DNA of 64,000 nucleotides from Thiobacillus sp. (lineage in GTDB: Bacteria > Pseudomonadota > Gammaproteobacteria > Burkholderiales > Thiobacillaceae), in NCBI GenBank assembly GCA_024235835.1, contig JACKLQ010000001.1:806001-870000 (forward strand), in the 5' to 3' direction. The notes beneath the pieces were generated by a model. That model had not been told where the DNA came from. It searched no databases and worked only from the letters and a program-made list of their open reading frames with translations. Shown here in pieces: positions 50,424 to 59,672 of the stretch. Both the position numbers and the translations under genes were made by a program. Every line of letters begins with the position of its first letter. The stretch's first letter is position 1.

Positions 50424-51218
50424 CTAGACCGCCACCGGCGCCTTGATGCCGGGATGGGGGTCATAGTTCTCCAGGGTGAAATCCTCATAGCGGAAGGCGA
50501 ACAGGTCACGGACCTCCGGATTGAGCACCATGGTGGGCAATGAGCGCGGCTCCCGGCTCAACTGCAGGTTCACCTGGTCCAGGTGGTTCAGGTAGATGTG
50601 GGCATCCCCCAGGGTATGCACGAAGTCTCCGGGCTTCAGGCCGGTGACCTGGGCCATCATCATGGTGAGCAATGCGTAGCTGGCGATGTTGAAGGGCACC
50701 CCGAGGAAGATGTCGGCGCTGCGCTGGTAGAGCTGGCAGCTCAATTTGCCGTCCGCCACGTAGAACTGGAAGAAGGCATGGCAGGGCGGCAGCTTCATGT
50801 ACTCCAGCTCGCCCACGTTCCAGGCGGAGACGATGATGCGGCGGGAGTCCGGGTTGTTCCGGATGGTGTGCAGCACCTCGCTGACCTGGTCGATGTGGCG
50901 ACCGTCCCGGGCGGGCCAGCTGCGCCACTGGTAGCCATAGATGGGGCCCAGGTCGCCGTTCTCGTCGGCCCACTCGTCCCAGATGGAGACGCCGTTGTCC
51001 TTCAGGTACCTGGTGTTGGTGTCCCCCTGCAGGAACCACAGCAGTTCATGGATGATGGACTTGAGATGGACCTTCTTGGTGGTGAGCAGGGGAAAGCCCT
51101 GGCCAAGGTCGAAGCGCATCTGGTGGCCGAACACGGAGAGGGTGCCGGTACCCGTGCGGTCTGCCTTGCGGGTTCCGTGGTCCAGCACATGGCGCAGTAG
51201 GTTCAGGTATTGCTGCAT
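50424..51218 (-). CDS. thyA: Thymidylate synthase
   Basis: 264 residues, the same as E. coli ThyA, converting dUMP to dTMP with methylenetetrahydrofolate. The catalytic cysteine is in LPPCHAFFQFYV, the phosphate-binding arginine pair in NPDSRRIIVSAWN and the C-terminal KAPVAV closes the site. GGAGACCC-type ribosome-binding region precedes the ATG. Confidence 0.97.
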   Translation of the reverse strand: MQQYLNLLRHVLDHGTRKADRTGTGTLSVFGHQMRFDLGQGFPLLTTKKVHLKSIIHELLWFLQGDTNTRYLKDNGVSIWDEWADENGDLGPIYGYQWRSWPARDGRHIDQVSEVLHTIRNNPDSRRIIVSAWNVGELEYMKLPPCHAFFQFYVADGKLSCQLYQRSADIFLGVPFNIASYALLTMMMAQVTGLKPGDFVHTLGDAHIYLNHLDQVNLQLSREPRSLPTMVLNPEVRDLFAFRYEDFTLENYDPHPGIKAPVAV

Positions 51219-51240
51219 GGGAGGTTTCTCTGGATCGTTG

Positions 51241-52176
51241 TTACGCGGGTTCTTTCAGCACGAACTGATACACCAGGTTCATGATGATGAGCCGCTGGGA
51301 CTGGCTCAGTTCGCCGAACTGGACGCCGAAGGCCTTCATGGTCTTGCCCTGGTCGTCCGTCTCCTCGCCCACGGTCCGGATGACGGCGGAGGTCTTCACG
51401 TATTCCTCCATGTCCCCCAGCTTCACCTTGAAGGACAGCCACAGGGTGTCCTCCTTGTGTCCCAGCTGGGCCATGGACATCAGCTTGCCCCCACCCACAC
51501 TGATGTCCACGAACTTGCCGGCGCCGGTCTGGCGTCCTTCCTCGCTGTCGTGGACGGCGACGATGATGGCGGCGGGGGCCCGCATGGCCTTGCGAATGCG
51601 CATGGCCTGGACGCTGTCAGGCCAGGAAAGGTGCAGGTAGGGGTAAGGCTGCAGCTGGGACTTGAGCACCTTGGCCTTGAAGGCGCAGACGTTGAGGCCG
51701 GAGAAGGCGCGTACCAGGTAGGTCTGGCCGTCCTTGATGAAGATGAGCTTGCCGTCCACCATGGGGGCGCTCACCAGCAGGCTCTTGGGCTTCATCTGGC
51801 CGATGACCCGCACTGACCATCGTTCTACCTGGCCCTCCAGCAGGGGCTGAAGCTGCAGGGTATCCCCGGGCATGAGCTTGAGGGCCTCGAAATCCAGGGT
51901 CTCTTCCGTGGGCTTGGCACTGGCCGCCCCATCCCCCGGTCCACCGGACTCCGAGGAAAGGCTATCCGTGCGCAGGGCCGTGGGCCTGGCCCGGACCCGT
52001 TCGCGGAAAAGCCCCTTCTCCAGCAACACCTCCAGCTGGTGCTCGCTGGCCACCACCACGCCCCGGTTCAGGAGCAGGTTGCGCTCCCCATCGTAGATTG
52101 CGAAGGGCAAGGGCTTGCCGACTTCGATGTCGGTCTTGCGCACGGGCAACAAAAAACCGTCTTCATCCACTTCCAT
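51241..52176 (-). CDS. PilZ-domain protein (YcgR-like)
   Basis: 311 residues. A N-terminal YcgR-N-like beta domain (about 100-190, DTLQLQPLLEGQVERW) and a C-terminal PilZ domain with the c-di-GMP motifs RIRKAMRAP (R...R) and DISVGGGKL (D/NxSxxG). It is likely a c-di-GMP receptor acting on motility or a motor. It also starts with a ~90-residue extension. It lies 22 bases upstream of thyA. Confidence 0.85.
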   Translation of the reverse strand: MEVDEDGFLLPVRKTDIEVGKPLPFAIYDGERNLLLNRGVVVASEHQLEVLLEKGLFRERVRARPTALRTDSLSSESGGPGDGAASAKPTEETLDFEALKLMPGDTLQLQPLLEGQVERWSVRVIGQMKPKSLLVSAPMVDGKLIFIKDGQTYLVRAFSGLNVCAFKAKVLKSQLQPYPYLHLSWPDSVQAMRIRKAMRAPAAIIVAVHDSEEGRQTGAGKFVDISVGGGKLMSMAQLGHKEDTLWLSFKVKLGDMEEYVKTSAVIRTVGEETDDQGKTMKAFGVQFGELSQSQRLIIMNLVYQFVLKEPA

Positions 52177-52303
52177 GTCTCCTTGCTGAGCGCCTTGTCT
52201 TGTCCTTCACCCTGCCTTGCCCAGGCCCGCATTGTAGGCGCCATGGGCCCCTAGCGTAGCGTCCCGCATCCCTTGGCTGTGCCTTGGGCATGTCCAAGGC
52301 CAG

Positions 52304-52858
52304 TCACTGGAGGCTGGTCCTGCCCAGCTCGTCGAGTATCCCCAGCACCAGTTGCCGCCCCAGGGCACCCATGCCCCGGGTCAGTACATCGGCGTCACTC
52401 TCGCCGTTCACCAGGCGGCGCATGATGCCGCCCAGGCGGGCCATGTCGCCCCCGGCCCTCAGCATCTGCTCCGCCATGTTGGCCAGGGCCGCCAGGGCCT
52501 GGGCATCTCCCCGGCGGGCGGCTGCGATGAGGGCGGCAAGGCCCGGTGCGGCGGCAGCGCCATCGGGCTTCCTGTTCAGGTCTGGCAGGGTGGCCGGGTT
52601 GTCGATGCCACGCAGCACGGCATCCACTATGATGCGGTCCTCTTCATCCAGGCCCAGCTTGACGCTCTCGTCCCGCTTGCCACCGATGACCAGGCGCAGG
52701 GCGGCCACCAGCCGGGGCCAGCCCTGCTTTTCCGCCGTGTCCAGGGTCTCCATGAGTTGGGGCACCTGGCTCCTGTCCCGCAGGGCGTTCACCACGGCGT
52801 GGATGAAGGGTGCATGCATGCTGAGCACCTGCTGCACGGCGTCGGGCAGTTCAGCCAT
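52304..52858 (-). CDS. Conserved hypothetical helical protein
   Basis: 184 residues, alanine-rich and mostly helical, without signal or membrane segment. I do not recognise a family. It overlaps the end of bpt by 8 bases, so it is likely co-translated with the bpt-aat-gloA run. Codon use is like the neighbours. Confidence 0.65.
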   Translation of the reverse strand: MAELPDAVQQVLSMHAPFIHAVVNALRDRSQVPQLMETLDTAEKQGWPRLVAALRLVIGGKRDESVKLGLDEEDRIIVDAVLRGIDNPATLPDLNRKPDGAAAAPGLAALIAAARRGDAQALAALANMAEQMLRAGGDMARLGGIMRRLVNGESDADVLTRGMGALGRQLVLGILDELGRTSLQ

Positions 52859-53594
52859 TTTTCTCCGCTTTCGAATCCATGGGCCGCCAGCGGCCTTCCA
52901 CCAGCATTTCCAGGGGCCGGTAGGCCTGCTTGTAGGCCATCTTGCGGCAGCCTTCGATCCAGTAGCCCAGGTAGAGGTTGGCCAGCCCCATTTCCCGGGT
53001 CATCTTCACCTGGCTCAATATGCCGTAAACGCCCAGGCCCCGGTGCGCCAGGGCGGGATCGAAGAACGTGTACACGGCGGAAAGGCCGTCCAGCAACCGG
53101 TCCACCAGGGACACCATGATCACCTCCCCATCCAGGGTGAACTCCGCCAGGGCGCTGTCCACACGACTTTGCAGCAGGAAGCCGCGGTACTGCTCCCGAT
53201 CGTCCTGGTCCATGCCGCCGCCGGCGTGGCGGTCCTGCTGGTAGCGCCGGTAGAGGCGGTAATGGGCCTCCTCGAATACCAGGGGGCGCAGGCGCAGGAC
53301 CACGTCGGCATTGCGCTGAAGGCAACGTCGCTGGGAACGGTTGGGGATGAAATCCTGCACGGATATGCGCACCGGCGTGCAGGCCGAGCAACTGTCGCAG
53401 CGGGGGCGATACACATGCTGGCCGCTGCGGCGAAAGCCCAGGCGCACCAGTTCGCTGTAGACCGTGGTGTCCACCAGGCTGCCGGGGGCCGCCACCTGGG
53501 AACGCGCCAGACGTTCCGGAAGGTAGCTGCAGGGATAGGGTGCCGTCAGGTAGAACTGCAGGCGGAAGATGGGAAGTTCCCTGAGGGTGCTCAC
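52851..53594 (-). CDS. bpt: Bacterial arginyl/leucyl-type tRNA-protein transferase (Bpt/Ate)
   Basis: 247 residues, the bacterial ATE/Bpt family that puts Leu on N-terminal Asp or Glu for N-degron degradation. It has PYPCSYLPERLARS, a zinc-type CDSCSACTPVRI, RSQRRCLQRN and LYLGYWIEGCRKMAYK motifs. It starts at GTG 53594, overlapping the aat stop (GTGA); a longer in-frame extension upstream runs inside aat and is not the gene. It acts with Aat next door. Confidence 0.92.
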   Translation of the reverse strand: MSTLRELPIFRLQFYLTAPYPCSYLPERLARSQVAAPGSLVDTTVYSELVRLGFRRSGQHVYRPRCDSCSACTPVRISVQDFIPNRSQRRCLQRNADVVLRLRPLVFEEAHYRLYRRYQQDRHAGGGMDQDDREQYRGFLLQSRVDSALAEFTLDGEVIMVSLVDRLLDGLSAVYTFFDPALAHRGLGVYGILSQVKMTREMGLANLYLGYWIEGCRKMAYKQAYRPLEMLVEGRWRPMDSKAEKNG

Positions 53595-54304
53595 GCCAGC
53601 CCCTTCCTGACCATGGGCGTCCACCTGCCCGGCCGGTCGTCCAGCACGGCGTAGCGGTCCAGCAGGGCGGCGAATTCCCGGCGGGGAATTTCCCGGGCCC
53701 CCAGGGAGGCCAGATGGGAGGTGCTCATCTGGCAATCGATGAGTCGGAAGTCCCGGGCGACCAGTTCCGCCACCAGGTGGGCCAGGGCGATCTTGGAGGC
53801 GTCGGTGCGACGGGTGAACATGGATTCTCCGAAGAACACCGAGCCCAGGGCCACGCCGTAGAGCCCGCCGACCAGTTCCGGGCCCGCCTCGCCCGCCATC
53901 CATGTCTCGAAGGAATGCGCATAGCCCGCCTCATGCAACGCGGTGTAGGCCGCCACCATGCCGGGGTTGATCCAGGTGCCCCGCTGCCCCTCGCGGGGCG
54001 CGGCGCAGGCCTGCATGACCCGGGTGAAGACCGTGTCCACCCTCACCTCGTAATCGGCACGAACCAGCCTTTTCTTGAGGGAGCGGGCGCACTTGAATTC
54101 CGCCGGGAACAGGACCATGCGGGGGTCGGGGGACCACCAGAGGATAGGTTCCCCCGGGTTGAACCAGGGAAAGATGCCGCGCCGGTAGGCGGCCAGCAGC
54201 CTGGGCAGGGAGAGGTCCGCCCCCGCCGCCAGCAGGCCGCTGGGGTCCGCCAGGGCGGTCTCCACCGGCGGGAAGGGATCGTCGCGCCGCAACCATGGGA
54301 TCAC
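53591..54304 (-). CDS. aat: Leucyl/phenylalanyl-tRNA-protein transferase
   Basis: 237 residues. AAYRRGIFPWFNPGEPILWWSPDPRM and the LYGVALGSVFFGESMF region are Aat signatures. It attaches Leu or Phe to N-terminal Lys or Arg and feeds the ClpAPS N-degron pathway. The GTG start at 54304 overlaps the gloA stop (GTGA) and its own stop overlaps bpt. Confidence 0.95.
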   Translation of the reverse strand: MIPWLRRDDPFPPVETALADPSGLLAAGADLSLPRLLAAYRRGIFPWFNPGEPILWWSPDPRMVLFPAEFKCARSLKKRLVRADYEVRVDTVFTRVMQACAAPREGQRGTWINPGMVAAYTALHEAGYAHSFETWMAGEAGPELVGGLYGVALGSVFFGESMFTRRTDASKIALAHLVAELVARDFRLIDCQMSTSHLASLGAREIPRREFAALLDRYAVLDDRPGRWTPMVRKGLA

Positions 54305-54699
54305 GCGCGCCCCTGGGTGCCCTTCTGGATGAACTCGATCTTGTAGCCGTCCGGGTCCTCCACGAAGGCGATGACCGTGGTGCCGTGCTTCATGGGCCCC
54401 GCCGGCCGGGTCACCTTGCCGCCTCTGGCCGTCACCGCGTCGCAGGCCCGGTAGGCATCGTCCACCTCGATGGCGATGTGGCCGAAGCCGGTGCCCAGAT
54501 CGTACCTGTCCACGCCCCAGTTGTAGGTGAGTTCAAGCACGGAGTGGTCCACCTCGCCGCCGTAGCCCACGAAGGCCAGGGTGAACTTGCCATCGGGGTA
54601 GTCCTTGCGGCGCAGCAGCCGCATGCCCAGTACCTGGGTGTAGAAATCGATGGACCGCTCCAGGTCACCGACCCGCAGCATGGTGTGCAGCATGCGCAT
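54301..54699 (-). CDS. gloA: Lactoylglutathione lyase (glyoxalase I)
   Basis: 132 residues. The metal ligands appear in MRMLHTMLRV (His5), SVLELTYNWGV (Glu56), GHIAIEVDD (His74) and YKIEFIQ (Glu about 122), the Ni-dependent bacterial pattern. It detoxifies methylglyoxal with glutathione. The start at ATG 54699 matches the family exactly; a longer frame upstream adds unrelated residues. It overlaps aat by 4 bases. Confidence 0.95.
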   Translation of the reverse strand: MRMLHTMLRVGDLERSIDFYTQVLGMRLLRRKDYPDGKFTLAFVGYGGEVDHSVLELTYNWGVDRYDLGTGFGHIAIEVDDAYRACDAVTARGGKVTRPAGPMKHGTTVIAFVEDPDGYKIEFIQKGTQGRA

Positions 54700-54716
54700 G
54701 GGTGCGTCTCCTAGTC

Positions 54717-55424
54717 TCAAAATTGGAAATACTGACGTCCATTTTCCCGCAATCTGCGACGCACCGTCTTCCATGCCGGAAACAGGGCCTCCACCTCCCG
54801 CCAGAAGGCGGGGGAATGGTTGCGTTGGCGGAAATGGGCCAGTTCATGGCAAATGACGTAGTCGATTTCCTCCGGGGAGGCCTTGATCAGGCGCCAGTTG
54901 AGGCTCACCACCCCCTTGGGCGACAGGCTGCCCCAGCGGGTACGGGCATTGGACAGGCGCAGGAGCGGCGGGGTCAGCCCTGCCCGGGCGGCGTGCGTGG
55001 CCAGGCGCTCAACCAGCAGGGACCGGGCCTGGCGCTGGTACCAGCCCACCAGGGCGGCCGGAACCTGGTCCGGGGGTGCGGCACAGACGAGCTGGGATTC
55101 CACCCGGCGCAGGGCCGGCCGGCCAGGCCGGGGCACCAGCACCAGGGTGAGACTCTCCCCCAGCCAGGGCAGGCAGGCGCCCTCTTCCCAGGCGAAAGTC
55201 CTGGCCCGGGCTTCGCAGCGCTGGCGACGCAGCCAGTCCCCGTGCTTATGCAGGAAACGGTGGATGTCGGCCAGGGCAACGTAGTGGGGGGCGTTCACCA
55301 CCACCTGGCCTGTGTCGCTCACGCGCAGGCCCAGGGTGCGGCGGCGCCGACTCCGGCGCAGCAGGAACGCCACTTCCTCGCCTTCCAGGGGCAAGCTCTC
55401 CTGGCTGTCCCGCAGGCGGGCCAC
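54717..55424 (-). CDS. YgjP-type (DUF45) metal-dependent hydrolase
   Basis: 235 residues with the full-length YgjP fold: RRRRTLGLRVSDTGQVVVNAP at the N-terminus, TRWGSLSPKGVVSLNWRL in the middle and YVICHELAHFRQRNHSPAFW, the HExxH zinc motif with third His. It lies 17 bases from gloA and 7 bases from frdB. Housekeeping location suggests it differs from the restriction-associated small member at 43118. Confidence 0.88.
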   Translation of the reverse strand: MARLRDSQESLPLEGEEVAFLLRRSRRRRTLGLRVSDTGQVVVNAPHYVALADIHRFLHKHGDWLRRQRCEARARTFAWEEGACLPWLGESLTLVLVPRPGRPALRRVESQLVCAAPPDQVPAALVGWYQRQARSLLVERLATHAARAGLTPPLLRLSNARTRWGSLSPKGVVSLNWRLIKASPEEIDYVICHELAHFRQRNHSPAFWREVEALFPAWKTVRRRLRENGRQYFQF

Positions 55425-55431
55425 GGCGGGC

Positions 55432-56151
55432 TTACAGTCCCAGCCGGGCCATGGCCCGGCGCAGGTAGGCGATCTGGGTCTGCAGGGGCAATTCCTTGGG
55501 ACAGACGTCGTGGCAGCCCAGCAGGCTCATGCAGCCGAACACGCCGTTCTCGTCCCCCACCACCTCGTAGAACGCCTCGTCGGTCCGGCCGTCCCGGGGG
55601 TCCAGGCGGAACCGGGCGATCTTGTTGAGGCCCACGGCTCCCACGAACTCGGGCCGCATCCGGGCGGTACCGCAGCCGGCCACGCAGCAGCCGCATTCGA
55701 CGCAGCGGTCCAGTTCGTAGATGGCCTCCGCCAGCTCCGGCTCCATGGGCGCTTCGAGGGCGTCCAGGTTTGGTTCGCCCTGGAGGTGGACCCAGGCCTT
55801 CAGCCGTTCGCTCATGTCCCGCATCCATTTGCCCGTGTTCACCGACAGATCGCCGATCAACTCGAAGCCCGGCAGCGGATGGAGCTTGATGGTGTCTGCG
55901 TAGGCGCTGGTCAGGGTACGGCAGGCCAGGCCAGGCCTGCCATTGATGACCATGGCACAGGAGCCGCATACCCCCGCCCGGCAGACGAAATCAAAGTTCA
56001 GTGAAGGGTCCATCTCCTCCCGGATGCGGGTGAGGGCGATGAACAGGGTCATGCCCGGCGTCTCTTCCACCTCATAGCGCTGCATGCGGGGTTGGCTGGC
56101 CGGGTCCCGGGGGTTGTGCCGGAAGATGTCGAATTGGATATGTCGGGTCAT
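55432..56151 (-). CDS. frdB: Fumarate reductase iron-sulfur subunit
   Basis: 239 residues, as I remember for Wolinella FrdB. The [2Fe-2S] motif CRAGVCGSC is at about 57-65, the [4Fe-4S] motif CVECGCCVAGC near 150 and the [3Fe-4S]-type region CMSLLGCHDVCPKELPLQ near 207. It passes electrons between FrdA flavin and FrdC haems. The ATG overlaps the frdA stop by 4 bases. Confidence 0.93.
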   Translation of the reverse strand: MTRHIQFDIFRHNPRDPASQPRMQRYEVEETPGMTLFIALTRIREEMDPSLNFDFVCRAGVCGSCAMVINGRPGLACRTLTSAYADTIKLHPLPGFELIGDLSVNTGKWMRDMSERLKAWVHLQGEPNLDALEAPMEPELAEAIYELDRCVECGCCVAGCGTARMRPEFVGAVGLNKIARFRLDPRDGRTDEAFYEVVGDENGVFGCMSLLGCHDVCPKELPLQTQIAYLRRAMARLGL

Positions 56152-58121
56152 GGCAGAGGCTCATCCAGGCGGGCATTACGACCCCGGTAGCGTTCGGGCA
56201 GCAATTGCTTGAAAGGCAGCAGGGCGGACTGGAGCTTGTGCCGGTCCAGGGTGGCCTCCCGCAGTTCATCCACCTGGGCCTGACGGTGGGCAGTGGCGGG
56301 ATGCTCGATGATGTTCTTCACACCATAGCCGCGGAAACCGGGAGGGAGTTCCATCAACTGCACGTCCAGGGCCTCGTAATCCAGGCTGGGCTGGGCCTCC
56401 CCCTCCGGCCAGCAAGCCAGGGTGCGCTTGAGCCAGTCCCGGTCGTCCCGGGCTGGGAAGTCCTCCCGGAAGTGGGCGCCCCGGCTTTCGGTGCGGTTTC
56501 GGGCCCCCAGGGCCACGGTGAGGGCCACCTTGAGCATGCGCGGCAGGCGGTAGGCCAGCACCAGTTCCGGGTTGGCGTCCAGGCCCCCGCTACGTACCCC
56601 CACCCCCTGGCTGCGGACCAGCAGTTCCGCCAGTTCCGCCACGGCGGCCTCCAGGTCAGGACCATTGCGGAACAGTCCCACCTTGTCCGTCATGATGGCC
56701 TCCATGCGCCGGCGGATGGCCACGGCGTCTTCCTGGCCGGGGCGGTCCAGCAGGGCCTGGAGCCCGGCCTGCTCACGGCGGAGGCAGTCCCGGGCCAGGG
56801 TGGTGGACAGTTCCTGGCCGCCGGCCGGGGACTGGCAGTAGTCGGCCACGTACTCCCCCACCAGCATGCCCGCCACCACGGTCTCCGCCACGGAGTTGCC
56901 CCCCAGCCGGTTGAAGCCGTGCATGTCCCAGCAGGCCGCCTCGCCGCAGGCGAACAGGCCGTGGAGCCAGGGGGATTCGCCCCGGTGGTCGGTGCGGATG
57001 CCGCCCATGGAATAGTGCTGGGTGGGTCGCACGGGGATGAGGTCCTTGGCCGGGTCGATGCCCAGGAAGTAACGGCAGATGTCCTGGACCTCCCGCAGGT
57101 TCTTGTCGATATGGGCCCGGCCCAGGCCGGTGATGTCCAGCCACAGGTGGTCGCCGTAGGGCGACTGGACGCCCTTGCCCTGGCGCATGTGCTCCGCCAT
57201 GCGCCGGGACACCACGTCCCGGGAGGCCAGTTCCTTCTTCTCCGGCTCGTAGTCGGGCATGAAGCGATGGCCATTGGCGTCCTTGAGCAGGCCGCCGTCG
57301 CCCCGGCAGCCCTCGGTCACCAGGATGCCGGCGGGGACGATGGCGGTGGGGTGGAACTGCACCGCCTCCATGTTGCCCAGGCGGGCCACGCCGGTTTCCA
57401 GGGCCAGGGCCGCGCCCATGCCTTCGTTGATCAGGGCGTTGGTGGAAACGCCGTAGATGCGCCCGTAGCCGCCGGTGGCGACCACGGTGGCGCTGGCCAG
57501 GTAGGCCGTCAGCTCGCCCGTGACCAGGTCCCGCGCCACGGCGCCGTGGCAGCGCTGGCCGTCATGGATGAGGCGCAGGGCCTCCATGCGCTCGTGCACC
57601 GGGATGGCCTCGGCGATGGCCCGGTCCGACAGGGTGTAGAGCATGGCGTGGCCGGTGCCGTCGGAAGTGTGGCAGGTGCGCCATTTCTTGGTGCCGCCGA
57701 AGTCCCGGGCGGTGATGAGGCCATGGGCCGCCTCCCGTTCCGTCAGGGTCACCCGCTGGCCGTTGATGACCGCTTCGTGGTCTCCCTTGCGCACCCGGTT
57801 CCAGGCCACGCCCCAGGCCGCCAGCTCGCGGATGGCCTTGGGGGCCATGTGGGCGAACATGCGCGCCACCACCTGGTCGCAGCCCCAGTCGGAGCCCCGC
57901 ACCGTGTCCTCGAAGTGGACGTCCTCGTTGTCCCCCTCCCCCTTGATGCAGTTGGCCAGGCTGGCCTGCATGCCACCCTGGGCCGCCACGGAGTGGGAGC
58001 GCTTGGCGGGCACCAGGGAGAGGATGAGGGGCTCCAGGCCCCGGCGCTTCGCCGCCACGGCGGTGCGCAGGCCCGCCAGGCCGCCGCCGATCACCAGCAC
58101 GTCGGTATGGATCAGCTTCAT
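56148..58121 (-). CDS. frdA: Fumarate reductase/succinate dehydrogenase flavoprotein subunit
   Basis: 657 residues. FAD-binding VLVIGGGLAGLRTAVAAK, the covalent-flavin histidine loop AKRSHSVAAQGG and the catalytic region RPTQHYSMGGIRTDHRG and HGFNRLGGNS are conserved. It starts at ATG 58121 after which MKLIHTDVLVIGG begins the fold; a longer frame upstream lies within frdC. It overlaps frdB and frdC by 4 bases each. Confidence 0.94.
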   Translation of the reverse strand: MKLIHTDVLVIGGGLAGLRTAVAAKRRGLEPLILSLVPAKRSHSVAAQGGMQASLANCIKGEGDNEDVHFEDTVRGSDWGCDQVVARMFAHMAPKAIRELAAWGVAWNRVRKGDHEAVINGQRVTLTEREAAHGLITARDFGGTKKWRTCHTSDGTGHAMLYTLSDRAIAEAIPVHERMEALRLIHDGQRCHGAVARDLVTGELTAYLASATVVATGGYGRIYGVSTNALINEGMGAALALETGVARLGNMEAVQFHPTAIVPAGILVTEGCRGDGGLLKDANGHRFMPDYEPEKKELASRDVVSRRMAEHMRQGKGVQSPYGDHLWLDITGLGRAHIDKNLREVQDICRYFLGIDPAKDLIPVRPTQHYSMGGIRTDHRGESPWLHGLFACGEAACWDMHGFNRLGGNSVAETVVAGMLVGEYVADYCQSPAGGQELSTTLARDCLRREQAGLQALLDRPGQEDAVAIRRRMEAIMTDKVGLFRNGPDLEAAVAELAELLVRSQGVGVRSGGLDANPELVLAYRLPRMLKVALTVALGARNRTESRGAHFREDFPARDDRDWLKRTLACWPEGEAQPSLDYEALDVQLMELPPGFRGYGVKNIIEHPATAHRQAQVDELREATLDRHKLQSALLPFKQLLPERYRGRNARLDEPLP

Positions 58122-58891
58122 GGCGTGGCCTCCGGCTGGGCCCAGGCGGGCGTGTAGCGTTCCCCCGCATGGGGCGCATGTTCCATGCCCAGCTTGATGT
58201 AGGCGGCCAGGGTCAGCAGGCCCAGGGCCAGGAAGAAGGCAGTGAGACTCCATTTCAGGGTCTTCAGCCGGCGCCGGGCCCGGCGGGGATCGGCGTGAGC
58301 GGGCCAGCCCCACTTCACCGCCAGGCGATACAGGCCGATGCCGCCGTGGAGTTCCACCATGAACAGCAACACCAGGTACAGGGGCCACATGCGCCCGCTC
58401 CAGACCCGATCGGCGGAGGCGTAGGGGCCGATCAGCTCCGGGTGGGTGAGCATGAGATACAGGTGCACCGGCGCCAGGAAGAACATGGCGAAACCGGTGA
58501 TGACCTGGAAGAACCAGAGGGTGGTGTCCTCATGCCGCATGGCCCCCATGTGGCTCCAGTAGGCCGCGTGCTGGCGCCAGTGGGTGGGGAACTTGCGCAG
58601 GGCCAGCCAGGCATGGGCCACGAACAGGGCGAATATCGCGGCCACGAACAGGGACACCAGCCAGGGCAGCGGCTGGCCGAAGAAGAAGTAGCCTTCGAAG
58701 AAGCGGGCCACGGCCCACATGGCGTCCTTGCCCAGGAGGATGGAGGACACGAAGAACATGTGCAGCCACATGAACAGGGCCAGCACCAGACCGGTGGCGC
58801 TCTGGAGCATATCCAGGCGGGCGGGCCAGGGGCCGATGGGTCGAGGGCCGGAGGCGGCTGCACTGGCGATGAGGGGGGGCGTGCTGGACAT
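58118..58891 (-). CDS. frdC: Fumarate reductase cytochrome b subunit (di-haem type)
   Basis: 257 residues with five helices. Histidines at LFMWLHMFFVSSILLG, VAHAWLALRKFP, APVHLYLML and VELHGGIGLYR fit the di-haem b subunit of Wolinella-type quinol:fumarate reductases, which has no separate second anchor. It is followed by frdA and frdB in one overlapping operon. Confidence 0.9.
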   Translation of the reverse strand: MSSTPPLIASAAASGPRPIGPWPARLDMLQSATGLVLALFMWLHMFFVSSILLGKDAMWAVARFFEGYFFFGQPLPWLVSLFVAAIFALFVAHAWLALRKFPTHWRQHAAYWSHMGAMRHEDTTLWFFQVITGFAMFFLAPVHLYLMLTHPELIGPYASADRVWSGRMWPLYLVLLFMVELHGGIGLYRLAVKWGWPAHADPRRARRRLKTLKWSLTAFFLALGLLTLAAYIKLGMEHAPHAGERYTPAWAQPEATP

Positions 58892-58958
58892 GATGTTCTT
58901 GTTGGAGGTTACGCCGTGGAAAAACAGGAGGAAGGGGGATCCTGGTCGTCTCCCGGGC

Positions 58959-59660
58959 TCAGAGGCCCGCCATGGTGGTTTCGATCCATTGCCGGGTTTC
59001 CGCCAGCACCTCCGAGGCCTTGCGGCCGGCCGTGGGAATGGTTGGTCCGATCACCACGGTGATTTCCCCCGGATGCTTGATGAAGGCGTTCTTGGGCCAC
59101 AGGCGCCCAGCATTGTGGGCCACGGGCACCACCGGGGCGCCGGCCTTGGCCGCCACCCAGGCACCGCCGATCTGGTAATTGCCCACATCTCCCGGCGACA
59201 CCCGGGTGCCCTCGGGAAACACCAGTACCCAGAAGCCCTGTCCCAGGCGCTCCTTGCCCTGGGCCTCGATCTGCTTCAGGGCCTCCCGGCCTGCGGCCCG
59301 GTCGATGGCGATGGGGCTGAAGGCCGCCAAACCCCAGCCGAAGAATGGAATGTGCAGGAGGGACTTCTTCAGCACGAAGGAAATGGGCGGGAATATCTGC
59401 TGGAAGGCGATGGTCTCCCAGGCGGACTGGTGCTTGGCCAGCACCACGGCCGGCTCCTTGGGCAGGTGCTCCAGGCCGATGACGCGGTGGCGGATGCCCA
59501 GCACCCACCTGGCAAGGAAAATGACGATGCGGCCCCAGAGGGTGATGAAGCGGTAGCGGGGCAACCTGGGCAGGGGCAACAGAAATACCGCCACCAGGCC
59601 GAAAGGGACCGTGATGAGTATCTGCAGCAGCAGGAACAGTACGGAACGGATCAGGTGCAT
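58959..59660 (-). CDS. plsC: 1-acyl-sn-glycerol-3-phosphate acyltransferase
   Basis: 233 residues, one or two N-terminal membrane helices. The acyltransferase box is KHQSAWET, i.e. HX4E in place of the usual HX4D, and FPEGTRVSPG is the substrate-binding motif. It makes phosphatidic acid at the membrane. It sits 12 bases downstream of gmhB, in the usual gmhB-plsC pair. Confidence 0.9.
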   Translation of the reverse strand: MHLIRSVLFLLLQILITVPFGLVAVFLLPLPRLPRYRFITLWGRIVIFLARWVLGIRHRVIGLEHLPKEPAVVLAKHQSAWETIAFQQIFPPISFVLKKSLLHIPFFGWGLAAFSPIAIDRAAGREALKQIEAQGKERLGQGFWVLVFPEGTRVSPGDVGNYQIGGAWVAAKAGAPVVPVAHNAGRLWPKNAFIKHPGEITVVIGPTIPTAGRKASEVLAETRQWIETTMAGL

Positions 59661-59672
59661 CGTCGGAAAAGG

